The notes beneath the pieces are model-generated. The model was not told the DNA's origin. It ran no database searches and saw only the letters and a list, made by a program, of their open reading frames with translations. Both the position numbers and the translations under genes were made by a program. Positions 1 to 8,530 of a stretch of 63,886 nt of DNA are shown here, piece by piece. Source of the DNA: Candidatus Dormiibacterota bacterium (GTDB lineage: Bacteria > Chloroflexota > Dormibacteria > Dormibacterales > Dormibacteraceae). How positions within the stretch are numbered: the first letter of the stretch is position 1; every line of letters starts with the position of its first letter. The stretch lies in NCBI GenBank assembly GCA_955652705.1, contig CATPBK010000074.1:1-63886 (forward strand), read 5' to 3'.

Positions 1-25
1 AGCACGGGCTATAAGTGGTACCACG

Positions 26-1105
26 TTGGAGATGCGCGCTCCGGAGAACGTCGGCCACCTACAGCAGCTGGGTGGAACCCGGCTCGTCACCCTGCAGGAC
101 GGGGTCGAGCGCGGCGTCAGGGTGGTCGAGTTCCGGACCGCCTCGGGTCTCGACTTCGGGGTGCTTGTGGACCGGGCCATGGACATCGCGTGGTGCCGCT
201 ACAACGGCCGTTCAATCTCCTGGCTCTCGCCGGTCGGCCTGATCGGCCCCTGGTACCGCGAACCCCAGGGCCTCGGCTTCCTGCGGACCTTCCAGGGCGG
301 CCTGCTGGTCACCGGCGGGCTGGACCATGTGCTCGGCCCCGCCGAGGACCCCCGCGACACTTACGGCTATCCCGGCCGCCACTCGACCGAGTACGGGCTC
401 CACGGTCGCGTCTCCGGCACACCCGCGCTGCTGCGCCGCTACGGCGAGGTTCGGCGCGGGGACGACTGGGAGCTGGAAGCCGTCGGCGAGGTAATTCAGG
501 CCGGCGCGCTGGCCGAAAACCTGGTCCTGACGCGGCGGGTGAGCACCACGCTGCAGGGCCGGAACATCGTCTGGGAGGACGAGGTGGAAAACCGCGGGCA
601 CCAGAGCGCACCGCACATGCTCCTCTATCACGTCAACCTCGGCGCCCCGCTCCTGGATCCGTCATGCGAGCTGGCCGCCCCGATCCGTGAGGTCGTCTCC
701 CGCACTCCGTCCGCGACCGGCGACGCAAACGAGCACCTGCGTTTCTCCGAGCCGAGGCCCGATTTCGTGGAGCAGGTCTTCGAGCACCGGTTGGAACCCG
801 ACGCGGCCGGCCGCGTCAGCGTCGCGCTCCTGAACCACGCCGACCCGGCCTCGCCTTGGGGCGTCGTTCTCGACTACGACGCGACCAGGCTCCCGCATTT
901 TCTGCAGTGGCGCCACTTTGCAAGCGGCACCTACGTGCTGGGGCTGGAACCCTCGACGACCGGGCTGATCGGCCGCGCGCTGACCCGGGCCCAGGGCGAG
1001 CTGAGGCTACTCGAGCCGGGCGAGCGTCTGGCCTATCGAACGGAGCTTCGCATCGTGGACGGCAGGGAGGAATGCGAGCAGGCCCTAGAGTCCGTCACTT
1101 GCTAG
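26..1105 (+). CDS. DUF4432 family aldose-1-epimerase-like protein
   Basis: A 359-residue protein resembling the DUF4432 family, which is related in fold to galactose mutarotase and is usually found in sugar-utilisation loci. The family-like stretch LHGRVSGTPA lies at residues 125-134 and a LLYHVNLGAP segment near residue 200; no signal peptide is visible. The start taken is TTG at 26, with an ATG two codons later as alternative. A TATAAG box at 10-15 lies ten bases upstream, so the mRNA may be almost leaderless. It faces a glycosidase cluster, so a role in handling a released sugar is plausible, but the substrate is unknown. The gene could extend upstream of the window. Confidence 0.75.
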   Translation: MEMRAPENVGHLQQLGGTRLVTLQDGVERGVRVVEFRTASGLDFGVLVDRAMDIAWCRYNGRSISWLSPVGLIGPWYREPQGLGFLRTFQGGLLVTGGLDHVLGPAEDPRDTYGYPGRHSTEYGLHGRVSGTPALLRRYGEVRRGDDWELEAVGEVIQAGALAENLVLTRRVSTTLQGRNIVWEDEVENRGHQSAPHMLLYHVNLGAPLLDPSCELAAPIREVVSRTPSATGDANEHLRFSEPRPDFVEQVFEHRLEPDAAGRVSVALLNHADPASPWGVVLDYDATRLPHFLQWRHFASGTYVLGLEPSTTGLIGRALTRAQGELRLLEPGERLAYRTELRIVDGREECEQALESVTC

Positions 1106-1527
1106 GCTGTCCCATCCCGAGTCGCTGATACAAACCGCCACCGAGCGCTGCATAAGATGCACTCGACATCCGCCGGGAAACGGGGCTATCAAGAGCCGAT
1201 TTAGGCCCCTCTCGCCGGCGGACGGGGGCCTCGGCTCCGCCGTCCGAACGCCTCGGGACCCATTCAGGGCCCGCACGACTGCATAAGCCGAGCGTTTGGG
1301 CGCATAACTATGCAGCTACGCTGCAAGGCCCAAATCCGCAGGTAGCCAGACCTCGAGTGGACGTCTCCAGATCTGGCCGATCCCCCTCCTGAGTGTCGGA
1401 TCCGGTGGTAGTCCGAGCGACCAGCGTGGCCTGCTGCCACCAACATCGTGGCGGACGAGCCGGCAGCACCTGACCGGAGGCCGAACCCCCCCTACCTCGA
1501 TGTCTCACCTACTGGAGGTGGTCTTCG
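1106..1527. other. Intergenic stretch between convergent genes, no gene seen
   Basis: About 420 bases between the ends of two convergent genes. I find no convincing reading frame and no tRNA (no T-loop motif). It holds two small palindromes of similar make-up, TGCATAAGATGCA at 1149-1161 and GCATAACTATGC at 1302-1313. A 7-bp stem (1219-1225 with 1240-1246) could act as a weak bidirectional terminator. Nothing else is supported. Confidence 0.5.
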
Positions 1528-2196
1528 CTAGATCGCGCGGGCGAGCACGAGAGTGTGCCCCGCGGTCCCCTCTGGCACAAATCGCTGCCACAAAGGTGCG
1601 AGGCCCGCACTACTCAGCCACTCGAGGTAGGTCGCCGCGTCTGCGTGGTCCCAAAACATCGGCGTCCCAAGGTAGTTCTCTGTTCCGGTCCAGCGACCGT
1701 GCCCGACGATTGCCAGGAAATACCCACCTGAACGCAGCCAGCGCCGGACGTTGAGCAAGACCTGCCGCTGGTCCTCCAAGGGCACGTGGATGAGCGCGTA
1801 GAGGGAGACCACAGCGTCGAAGGAGTCCGCCTCCGCGTTCCAGGAAACCATGTCGGCTTGGATGAAAGTCGCTCCGGGCACCAACCGACGGGCACGCTCG
1901 ACCTGGACAGTCGAGAAGTCGACGCCAACGACCTGGAATCCTCGATCGACAAAGAGCCGCGAGGCTGGAATGCCAACGCCGCAGCCAAGGTCGAGCACCC
2001 TGGAGCCCGGCTCGAGCAGTTCAGCCAGCTCGTCGATCCAGACCTCGTACTGATCCTCGTGCTCTGCCGTTCCTGCGTGCGGTCGGCCCTCGTCGTCCCG
2101 ATACCCGTGGGAGATGGCGTCGTAGCCCCACCGGACGAGGTCTCGCTGCGCTGCCCGCGCCTGCGCTCCCCGGTCGCCCGACCTCGGCGCAGTCAC
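1528..2196 (-). CDS. Class I SAM-dependent methyltransferase
   Basis: A 222-residue class I methyltransferase. The SAM-binding motif I VLDLGCGVG is at residues 67-75, followed by VVGVD, the acidic end of strand 2, and an aromatic C-terminal region. The substrate is not recognisable. The GTG start overlaps the TAG stop of the fucosidase gene by one base, so it is probably the last gene of the SDR-MBL-fucosidase operon. Family membership is clear from motif I; a role in sugar metabolism is only suggested by position. Confidence 0.8.
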   Translation of the reverse strand: MTAPRSGDRGAQARAAQRDLVRWGYDAISHGYRDDEGRPHAGTAEHEDQYEVWIDELAELLEPGSRVLDLGCGVGIPASRLFVDRGFQVVGVDFSTVQVERARRLVPGATFIQADMVSWNAEADSFDAVVSLYALIHVPLEDQRQVLLNVRRWLRSGGYFLAIVGHGRWTGTENYLGTPMFWDHADAATYLEWLSSAGLAPLWQRFVPEGTAGHTLVLARAI

Positions 2197-3455
2197 TACA
2201 GGAAGAGCTCGATCACCGGGACGGCCACGGGTGGCGCCACCGTCGGCAGCTCCAGGGTCAAAGTACCGTCCGGCAGGCCTCCCAGGCGCGTGTTCTGCGC
2301 CTGCTGCCCCGGCTCGATCACTTGCAGCTTCACCTCAGAGGCGTCGTTCAGAAACTGGGCGTAGCGGACTCTGCCCTCGAGGCCGGACAGGTGCACGTGA
2401 CGGTAGGGCCAGGCGAAAAGGTGCAGGTAGAGACGATCGCCCCGCTGCGTGTAGCGGCAGTCAGGCGGCGGCGGGAAGGGGCTGGCGCCGCAGCCGTAGA
2501 CGGATCGCACGTGGAGCTCCATCCAGTCTCCGATTTCGGCCAGGATGGCCGGCGCTCGCGGGTCCAGCTTGCCCCGGCCGGTCGGGCCGACATTGAGCAG
2601 CAGGTTGCCGTCCTTGGAGACGCCGTCGATGAGCATTCGCAGGATCATCCCGCCTGTCTTGTACTGCAGGTTGTCGCGGTCGTACCCCCAGCTGTCGTTG
2701 AGGGTCTGGCAGGCTTCCCAGGGCACCGGCCGGCCGTCTCGCCGGAGCGGGGCGGCGGGCTGGTATTGCTCGGGTGTGACGAAGTCGCCCGGGATGCCCA
2801 GGCGGTCGTTCACGATCACGTCTGGCTGCAGCTCGCGAACCATCGCCAGGAGCTGTTCTGAGCCCCATTCAGCCGGCCCTTTGCCGCCCCAAGTCCGGTC
2901 CGCGTACGAGAAGTCGAAGAACAGGTAGTCGATCCTGCCGTACCGGGTCAGGAGCTCGCGGACCTGCCCGTGGAGGTACTCGCGGTACCTGCTCATTTCG
3001 CGGCCGCCCGCCTTCTCTATGAACGCTGCGTCATCACGTTGGGGGTGGAGCCCGTCGAGCGGGAAGTCAGGGTGGTGCCAGTCGATCAAAGAGTGGTAGA
3101 GACCGACCCGGAGGCCGGCTGCCCGGAAGGCGTCGAGCGCCGGTTCCAGGACGTCTTTGCCCCAGGGCGTCCGGGTCACCTTGTAATCGGTCAGGTCAGA
3201 ATCCCAGAGGCAGAAACCCTCGTGATGCTTGGTGGTGATGACGACGTAGCGCATGCCAGCTTGCTTCGCCGTCTGCGCCCACCGCTCCGGGTCGAAAAGG
3301 TCGGGAAAGAAGTGCTCGAAGTAGCGCTGGTAGTGCTCGTCAGTGAGCCGCTCCCGGTTCTTCACCCATTCATGACGCGCCGCCAGCGCGTACAGGCCCC
3401 AATGGATGAAGAGCCCTAAGCGCGCCTCCGTCCACCAGCTCGTGTCGGCCGCCAT
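2196..3455 (-). CDS. Alpha-L-fucosidase, GH29 family
   Basis: A predicted retaining exo-alpha-L-fucosidase of 419 residues. GH29 features include FIHWGLYA at residues 16-23, KHHEGFCLWDS from 76, and DYLFFDF at 176-182, where D181 is the likely nucleophile. No signal peptide is visible, so it probably acts in the cytoplasm on imported oligosaccharides. I chose the ATG at 3455 because it overlaps the stop of the MBL gene (TGATG) and begins just before the conserved domain; the frame stays open further upstream but that part is unlike the family. It is co-transcribed with an MBL hydrolase and an SDR, opposite an alpha-mannosidase, which suggests breakdown of fucosylated, mannose-containing glycans. 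Confidence 0.9.
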   Translation of the reverse strand: MAADTSWWTEARLGLFIHWGLYALAARHEWVKNRERLTDEHYQRYFEHFFPDLFDPERWAQTAKQAGMRYVVITTKHHEGFCLWDSDLTDYKVTRTPWGKDVLEPALDAFRAAGLRVGLYHSLIDWHHPDFPLDGLHPQRDDAAFIEKAGGREMSRYREYLHGQVRELLTRYGRIDYLFFDFSYADRTWGGKGPAEWGSEQLLAMVRELQPDVIVNDRLGIPGDFVTPEQYQPAAPLRRDGRPVPWEACQTLNDSWGYDRDNLQYKTGGMILRMLIDGVSKDGNLLLNVGPTGRGKLDPRAPAILAEIGDWMELHVRSVYGCGASPFPPPPDCRYTQRGDRLYLHLFAWPYRHVHLSGLEGRVRYAQFLNDASEVKLQVIEPGQQAQNTRLGGLPDGTLTLELPTVAPPVAVPVIELFL

Positions 3456-4393
3456 CACCCGATCCGGTAGGTACCCGCCTGCGAGCGTCCGACGGCGTTC
3501 GCGGCCACCAGCAGGTCCAGGTGCGTCATGACCATGGCCAGCCCGCGGAATTCTTTGCGGTAGCCCCACTTCTCGCAGAGCGCTTCCCAGATCTCCTTGA
3601 GCGTCCCGTCCTCCTGCTCCTCCACGGTCGCCAGGAGATCAGACTCGATTCTGGAGACGAAGCTCTCAGCGCGGTCGACCAGCTCGACGAAGCCCTTCCA
3701 GTCGACGATCGGCAGGTGCGCCGAGACGACGGTCTCAAAGCGCCGCTGCTCCGCCAGGGCGCGCAGCTTCCGCAACGTGCTCTTGTAGGCGGCGGCGCGC
3801 TGGTAGCCGTGGAACATCGGCCCCAGATCCGTGATCCCGTTGTTGATGACCGCGTCACCGATGATCAGCGTGTTCGTGGCCGTCTCGATGAAGCCGATCT
3901 CCGCTTTCAGGTGGCCGGGCAAGGCGAGCAGTTCCAGCTCCACGCCTCGGCCGAGGCGGATCAGGTCGCCCTCCTCCGGGCAGAGATCGACGTGCGTCTC
4001 CGCGTCGAGGATGGAAAGCGCCTCCTCCCGCATCCAGGGCGCGTCCGGCAGCACCTCGGGAGCGACCAGGCAGAACTCGCGGTAGTGGACCTCGAAGTCC
4101 TCGATCCAGGCGATGGTCTCCCGGGGGGCCGCCAGCAGCGAACCGCAGGCGGCTTTGACCTGGTGGTTGGCGCCGATGTGGTCGTGGTGGGCGTGAGTGT
4201 TCATCACGAGACGGACCCGCTGGGGATCGCCGGCCGTGTCCCGGATCAGCTCCAGGATGGCGGGCGCCATCTGCTTGGTACCCGTGTCGATCAGCACCGC
4301 GAATGCAGCGCCATTCACCAGCGTGACGCGGACCGGAGTCTTGGCCACGAGCGGCACCTCGAGCACGTGGACGTGCTCGTTCATCCGCGTCAT
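3455..4393 (-). CDS. MBL-fold metallo-hydrolase
   Basis: A 312-residue metallo-beta-lactamase-fold hydrolase. The metal motif HxHxDH is intact (HAHHDH, residues 67-72), with later metal ligands at LPGH and in GDAV. The substrate is not evident; many relatives cleave esters, lactones or thioesters. ATG at 4393 overlaps the TGA of the upstream SDR gene by four bases, and its own stop overlaps the fucosidase start, so the three genes are translationally coupled. Given this context a sugar lactone is an attractive guess, but only a guess. Confidence 0.85.
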   Translation of the reverse strand: MTRMNEHVHVLEVPLVAKTPVRVTLVNGAAFAVLIDTGTKQMAPAILELIRDTAGDPQRVRLVMNTHAHHDHIGANHQVKAACGSLLAAPRETIAWIEDFEVHYREFCLVAPEVLPDAPWMREEALSILDAETHVDLCPEEGDLIRLGRGVELELLALPGHLKAEIGFIETATNTLIIGDAVINNGITDLGPMFHGYQRAAAYKSTLRKLRALAEQRRFETVVSAHLPIVDWKGFVELVDRAESFVSRIESDLLATVEEQEDGTLKEIWEALCEKWGYRKEFRGLAMVMTHLDLLVAANAVGRSQAGTYRIG

Positions 4394-5163
4394 TCGGGCG
4401 CGAACGCCGCCAGGAGACCCCCGTCGATGACGTAGGTGGCGCCGGTGATGAACGACGCCGCGTCACTTAGGAGAAAGGTGACCAGGTTGGCGATCTCTTC
4501 CGGCCTGGCCACGCGGCCCAGCGGATGCACTCTTCCCCACCTCGCGAGCACGGCGTCGGGATCTCCCTCCGCCGCTGCGTTCTTGCGCAGCATGGGGGTG
4601 TCGACCGACCCGGGGCAGATGCAGTTGACCCGGATCCCGTCGCTGGCGTAGTCCAGCGCCATGCTGCGGGTGAGCGCGATCACCGCTCCCTTCGAAGCCG
4701 CGTAGGCCGACACCCGCTTCTGGGTCGCCAGGCCCTGGACGGAGGCGGCGTTCACGATGGCGCCGCCGCCGCGCGACCGCAGGTGCGGAATGCAGGCTCG
4801 AGAACAGAGGTAGACGCCCTTGACGTTCACCGCGAAAACCTGGTCCCAGGCCGGCTCCTCCAGCTCGGTGACGCTGCCGTAGATCTGGATCGCGGCATTG
4901 TTGTAGAGGAGGTCAAGACCGCCGAACTCGGCGGCGGTGAGCGACGCCATCCGCTCCGCGTCCTCGGCGCGGCTGACATCGACCCCCACGCCCAGCGCCC
5001 GACCTCCGGATCGCCTGATCTCGGTAGCTACCGCTTCGGCGGCCGCGAGATCGAGGTCCGCCACCCCTACCGCGGCGCCCGCCTCGGCGAGACCGATCGC
5101 GGCCGCCCGGCCGATCCCGGCGCCGCCGCCGGTCACGATTGCCACCTTGGCAGCCAGATCCAT
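4390..5163 (-). CDS. SDR-family NAD(P)-dependent oxidoreductase
   Basis: A classical short-chain dehydrogenase of 257 residues. It has the cofactor motif TGGGAGIG (residues 11-18), NNA at 88-90, catalytic S141 and YxxxK (Y154, K158). A second possible ATG lies seven codons upstream at 5184. I chose 5163 because the typical SDR opening follows directly. The frame stays open far upstream, but that part is antisense to the mannosidase gene. First gene of the SDR-MBL-fucosidase-methyltransferase operon, divergent from the alpha-mannosidase. By analogy with L-fucose oxidation pathways it might oxidise fucose or a related sugar, with the MBL protein opening the lactone. Confidence 0.85.
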   Translation of the reverse strand: MDLAAKVAIVTGGGAGIGRAAAIGLAEAGAAVGVADLDLAAAEAVATEIRRSGGRALGVGVDVSRAEDAERMASLTAAEFGGLDLLYNNAAIQIYGSVTELEEPAWDQVFAVNVKGVYLCSRACIPHLRSRGGGAIVNAASVQGLATQKRVSAYAASKGAVIALTRSMALDYASDGIRVNCICPGSVDTPMLRKNAAAEGDPDAVLARWGRVHPLGRVARPEEIANLVTFLLSDAASFITGATYVIDGGLLAAFAPE

Positions 5164-5259
5164 CCCCGCTGCTCGCTCCGGCATGACGCCGGCCAAGCAT
5201 GTCATCCTCGTCGAGGCTTTCGCCTTGCCGCCGGCCGTCCTGACGCTTGAGGTGCCGCC

Positions 5260-8200
5260 GTGATCACTCCCCTGAGTCCTGAGCAGAGGCTGGAGCGTCT
5301 CATCTCGCGCCTCGGTGAGATCGGCTACTGGCGGGTTCGCTCGTCGGTCGAGGTCCCCGACTGGGCCTGCGACGGCCGCCCGCTGCCGGTCGGCCAGGCC
5401 TGGCCGACGCGGGCAGGCGTGCTCACCTTCACTCACCCCCTGGTCCAGGTCCCCGCCGAGTGGCCCCTGGAAGAAAGCCGGTTGGAGCTGGACTTCGGCG
5501 GCGAGGGCCTGGTGCGACTGAGCTACGAGGGCGGTGGCCAGGAGGGATTCGGCCTCGACCCCCACCACCAGCGCTTCCCGCTCCGGGGCCGGTCCTTCTC
5601 GATCGAGGTGAAGGCCGTGGCCCGGCTGCCCTTTGGCCAGCCCAGCCCCGACCCTCGCTTGAGCGTGGCCAGGCTGCTCCTCCTGGACCCGTCCGTGGAA
5701 GCCTTCGAGCGGCGGCTCCGGCTCTTGATCGAGACGATCCAGGCGCTGCCTGGACACGAGGCGGCAACGCCCCTGCTCATCGCGGCCGAAGAGGCGTTCA
5801 CCCGGCTCGAATGGCCTTCGGGGACCGTCCCTTACGTCAGCCGGCTCGCCGCTAGCCCCCAGCTCCAGGAGGTCTGGCAGCTGCCCGATTTCGTAGGACA
5901 GCCGAGCGCCGCGCTGACACCGGAAGAGGACAAGCGGCTGCTGACGGCAGCGGAGGTCCTGCGGCAGCGGCTGCTCGAACTTCGAGAGCGCTACCCGAAG
6001 CGCGGCAGCATCGCCCTCAGCGGGCACGCCCACATCGACCTGGCCTGGCTCTGGCCGCTGGACGAGACGCGGCGGAAGGCACAGCGCACGTTCTCCACCG
6101 CCCTCTCGCTGATGGAGCGCTATCCGGAGTTCAGGTTCAACCAGAGCACGGCCCAGCTCTATGCGTTCGTCGAGGAGGACGATCCCGCGCTCTTCGCGAA
6201 AGTCAAGGAGAGGGTGGCGTCCGGCCAGTGGGAGCCCGTCGGCGGCATGTGGGTGGAGCCCGACCTCAACATGCCGACCGGGGAGTCCCTGGTCCGCCAG
6301 CTGCTCTACGGCCAGCGCTTCTTCGAGGCTCGCTTCGGGCGCCGCCACCAGGTCGCCTGGCTGCCCGACTGCTTCGGCTTCAGCCCCGCCCTCCCCCAGA
6401 TTCTGCTGGGCGCCGGCATCAGCAGCTTCTTCACGATCAAGCTCAACTGGTCGGAGGCGAACCGCTTTCCCTATGACCTTTTCTGGTGGGAGGGCCTGGA
6501 CGGGAGCCGGGTCCTGGCCCACCTCTTCGACAACCCCGCCAGCGTGCGGCATCGGCACCTGAACGGGTATAATGGCGACCCCAATCCCAACGCGCTTATG
6601 CGCACCTGGGAGAACTTCAAGGGCAAGTACCTGCACGACGAAAGCCTCCTCTCCGTGGGTTACGGCGACGGCGGCGGCGGGCCGACCGACTGGATGCTGG
6701 AGGACGCTCGCCTGGTCAACGAGCTGCCGGTCGTCCCGAGCGCCCGCTTCGCACTGGTACAGGACTTTTTCGCCGCCCTCGCGAAGGACACCTCCGACAA
6801 AGTGCTGCCGCGCTGGGTCGGCGAGCTCTACCTCGAGCTGCATCGCGGCACGCTCACGAGCCAGGGTCGCGTCAAGCGCCTGCACCGGCAGGCGGAGCGG
6901 GCCCTGATCACGGCCGAGGCCATCGATGCCATGGCGACTCTGCTCAGCGGTTCGACGCCTTCCCGGTTCGAGCCGCTCTGGCAGCTGCTCCTGCGGAACG
7001 AGTTCCACGACATCCTGCCGGGCTCCGCGATCCGCGAGGTCTACGAGGTGACCGAAAAGGAGCTCGCCGGCGTCATCCAGCAGGCCGGAGGCGCCGCGGC
7101 GGAAAGCCTCGGACGGCTGCGCGATCGCCTCGCTGGAGGGCCCGGCAAGGAACTCTTCGTGGTCAACCCCAGCTCCCAGGACAGGCCGCTGCGCGTCGAG
7201 CTCGCCGAGCCCGCGGACGGGGCTCAGCAGGTAGAGGGAGGTTACCTGGTGTCCTCAGCGGAGACCGTCCCGGGCCTGGCCGCGGCAGCCTTCACACGCC
7301 TCCCGGCGCCGGGAGAACTCAGCGTCACCAAAACCCAACTCGAGAACGCCCACGTGCGCGCCGTGCTCGACGAGCACGGCCGGCTGGCGAGCGTGATCGA
7401 CAAGCGGGCCGGCCGGGAGGTCCTGGCCGGTCCCGGCAACCAGGTCTGGGCGTACGTCGACAAACCGCGCCAGTGGGATGCCTGGGACATCGACGCCGAC
7501 TATGCCCTGGACGGCGAGGAGCTCGAGGACGCCGAATCGATCGAGGTGGTGGAGAAAGGCCCGCACCGGGCGGCGGTTCGCATCCGCCGGCGGTTCCGCG
7601 GCAGCAGCCTGACGCAGGACGTGCGGCTCTGGTCGAACTCGCCGCGGCTGGACTTCCACACCACCATCGACTGGCACGACCGCCGCTGGCTCCTCAAGGC
7701 TCGCTTCCCCCTCGCCATCCGCGCCGACCAGGCAACCTTCGAAACCGCCTTCGGCGTCATCCGCCGTCCGACTCACCGCAACACCAGCTGGGAAGCGGCC
7801 CGCTTTGAGGTCGCGGGACATCGCTTTGCCGACCTCTCGGAGCCGGGCTTTGGCGCGGCTCTGCTCAACGACGGACGCTACGGGCACCACGCCATCGACA
7901 ACGAGCTGGGCCTGAGCTTGCTGCGGTCCCCCATCTACCCAGATCCGCTCGCCGACGAGGGGACCCAGGTCATCACCTACTCCCTCTACCCACACCTCGG
8001 TGGCTGGCTCGAAGGCGGGGTCCTGGCCGAGGCGGAGGACCTGAACGCTCCGCTCCTGGCGAGCCCGTGCGCCGCCCCCGAGCCTCGGACCTGGAAGGCC
8101 GTCGAGCTGGGCGGGCCTGCACTTGGCCTCGGCGCGTTGAAGGCGGCCGAGGGTGGCGAAGGCCTCGTCCTCCGCCTCTACGAACCTCAGGGCGGCCGCG

Positions 8201-8343
8201 GGGCGGCCACCGTCACTCTGCCATCCGGATGGCGCCTGGCATCCGAGCTGAACCTGCTGGAGGACGCGGTCGGCGAGCCGGATCTGCTGTTCAAGCCCTT
8301 TCAGGTGCACACCTGGCTGGTCACCGGGCGCCAAGGCTCCTGA
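5260..8343 (+). CDS. Alpha-mannosidase, GH38 family
   Basis: A 1027-residue GH38 alpha-mannosidase, normal length for the family. The zinc-site motif HAHIDLAWLW starts at H256 (H258, D260), and WLPDCFGF carries the presumed nucleophile D370. The C-terminal half has the usual beta-sandwich domains. No signal peptide is seen, so it is probably cytoplasmic and works on imported manno-oligosaccharides. The start is GTG at 5260 after a GAGGTG ribosome-binding site; no competing ATG lies nearby. It is divergent from the SDR-fucosidase operon with about 95 bp between them and precedes the sugar ABC importer. Confidence 0.93.
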   Translation: MITPLSPEQRLERLISRLGEIGYWRVRSSVEVPDWACDGRPLPVGQAWPTRAGVLTFTHPLVQVPAEWPLEESRLELDFGGEGLVRLSYEGGGQEGFGLDPHHQRFPLRGRSFSIEVKAVARLPFGQPSPDPRLSVARLLLLDPSVEAFERRLRLLIETIQALPGHEAATPLLIAAEEAFTRLEWPSGTVPYVSRLAASPQLQEVWQLPDFVGQPSAALTPEEDKRLLTAAEVLRQRLLELRERYPKRGSIALSGHAHIDLAWLWPLDETRRKAQRTFSTALSLMERYPEFRFNQSTAQLYAFVEEDDPALFAKVKERVASGQWEPVGGMWVEPDLNMPTGESLVRQLLYGQRFFEARFGRRHQVAWLPDCFGFSPALPQILLGAGISSFFTIKLNWSEANRFPYDLFWWEGLDGSRVLAHLFDNPASVRHRHLNGYNGDPNPNALMRTWENFKGKYLHDESLLSVGYGDGGGGPTDWMLEDARLVNELPVVPSARFALVQDFFAALAKDTSDKVLPRWVGELYLELHRGTLTSQGRVKRLHRQAERALITAEAIDAMATLLSGSTPSRFEPLWQLLLRNEFHDILPGSAIREVYEVTEKELAGVIQQAGGAAAESLGRLRDRLAGGPGKELFVVNPSSQDRPLRVELAEPADGAQQVEGGYLVSSAETVPGLAAAAFTRLPAPGELSVTKTQLENAHVRAVLDEHGRLASVIDKRAGREVLAGPGNQVWAYVDKPRQWDAWDIDADYALDGEELEDAESIEVVEKGPHRAAVRIRRRFRGSSLTQDVRLWSNSPRLDFHTTIDWHDRRWLLKARFPLAIRADQATFETAFGVIRRPTHRNTSWEAARFEVAGHRFADLSEPGFGAALLNDGRYGHHAIDNELGLSLLRSPIYPDPLADEGTQVITYSLYPHLGGWLEGGVLAEAEDLNAPLLASPCAAPEPRTWKAVELGGPALGLGALKAAEGGEGLVLRLYEPQGGRGAATVTLPSGWRLASELNLLEDAVGEPDLLFKPFQVHTWLVTGRQGS

Positions 8344-8363
8344 TGGGTGCTCAAACACCCGGC

Positions 8364-8490
8364 TTGACACCCACACCAGAACCGCACTACCTTGCGCGGG
8401 GGTACTTGTCGCGCGTTATGGGTCGGTGGCTCAGACGCAAACCCCGGTCGGCTTAACCGACCGGCTGAGACACCGTCCGCTCGCTATAAG
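8364..8490 (+). promoter_or_regulatory. Promoter and palindromic leader upstream of the sugar-binding protein gene
   Basis: The interval holds TTGACA at 8364-8369 with a weak TACCTT 18 bases later (8388-8393), and a separate TATAAG box at 8485-8490. Between them is a perfect 8-bp inverted repeat, CCGGTCGG / CCGACCGG (8444-8451 and 8457-8464), around CTTAA. It could be an operator for a sugar-responsive repressor or a leader hairpin. No regulator gene lies beside it. Confidence 0.45.
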
Positions 8491-8530
8491 TGATCTCGAC
8501 GCTGTAAGACAACTTGTGGAGGAGGTAGCC

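Noticed and set aside
1370-1445. Possible tRNA ending in CCACCA near 1436-1441
   Set aside because: No T-loop GTTCGA-type motif and no acceptor-stem pairing could be found.
5185-7008. Upstream extension of the SDR frame to an 872-residue protein
   Set aside because: It is antisense to the alpha-mannosidase, has low-complexity Arg/Gly/Glu content and no family similarity; the SDR begins at 5163.
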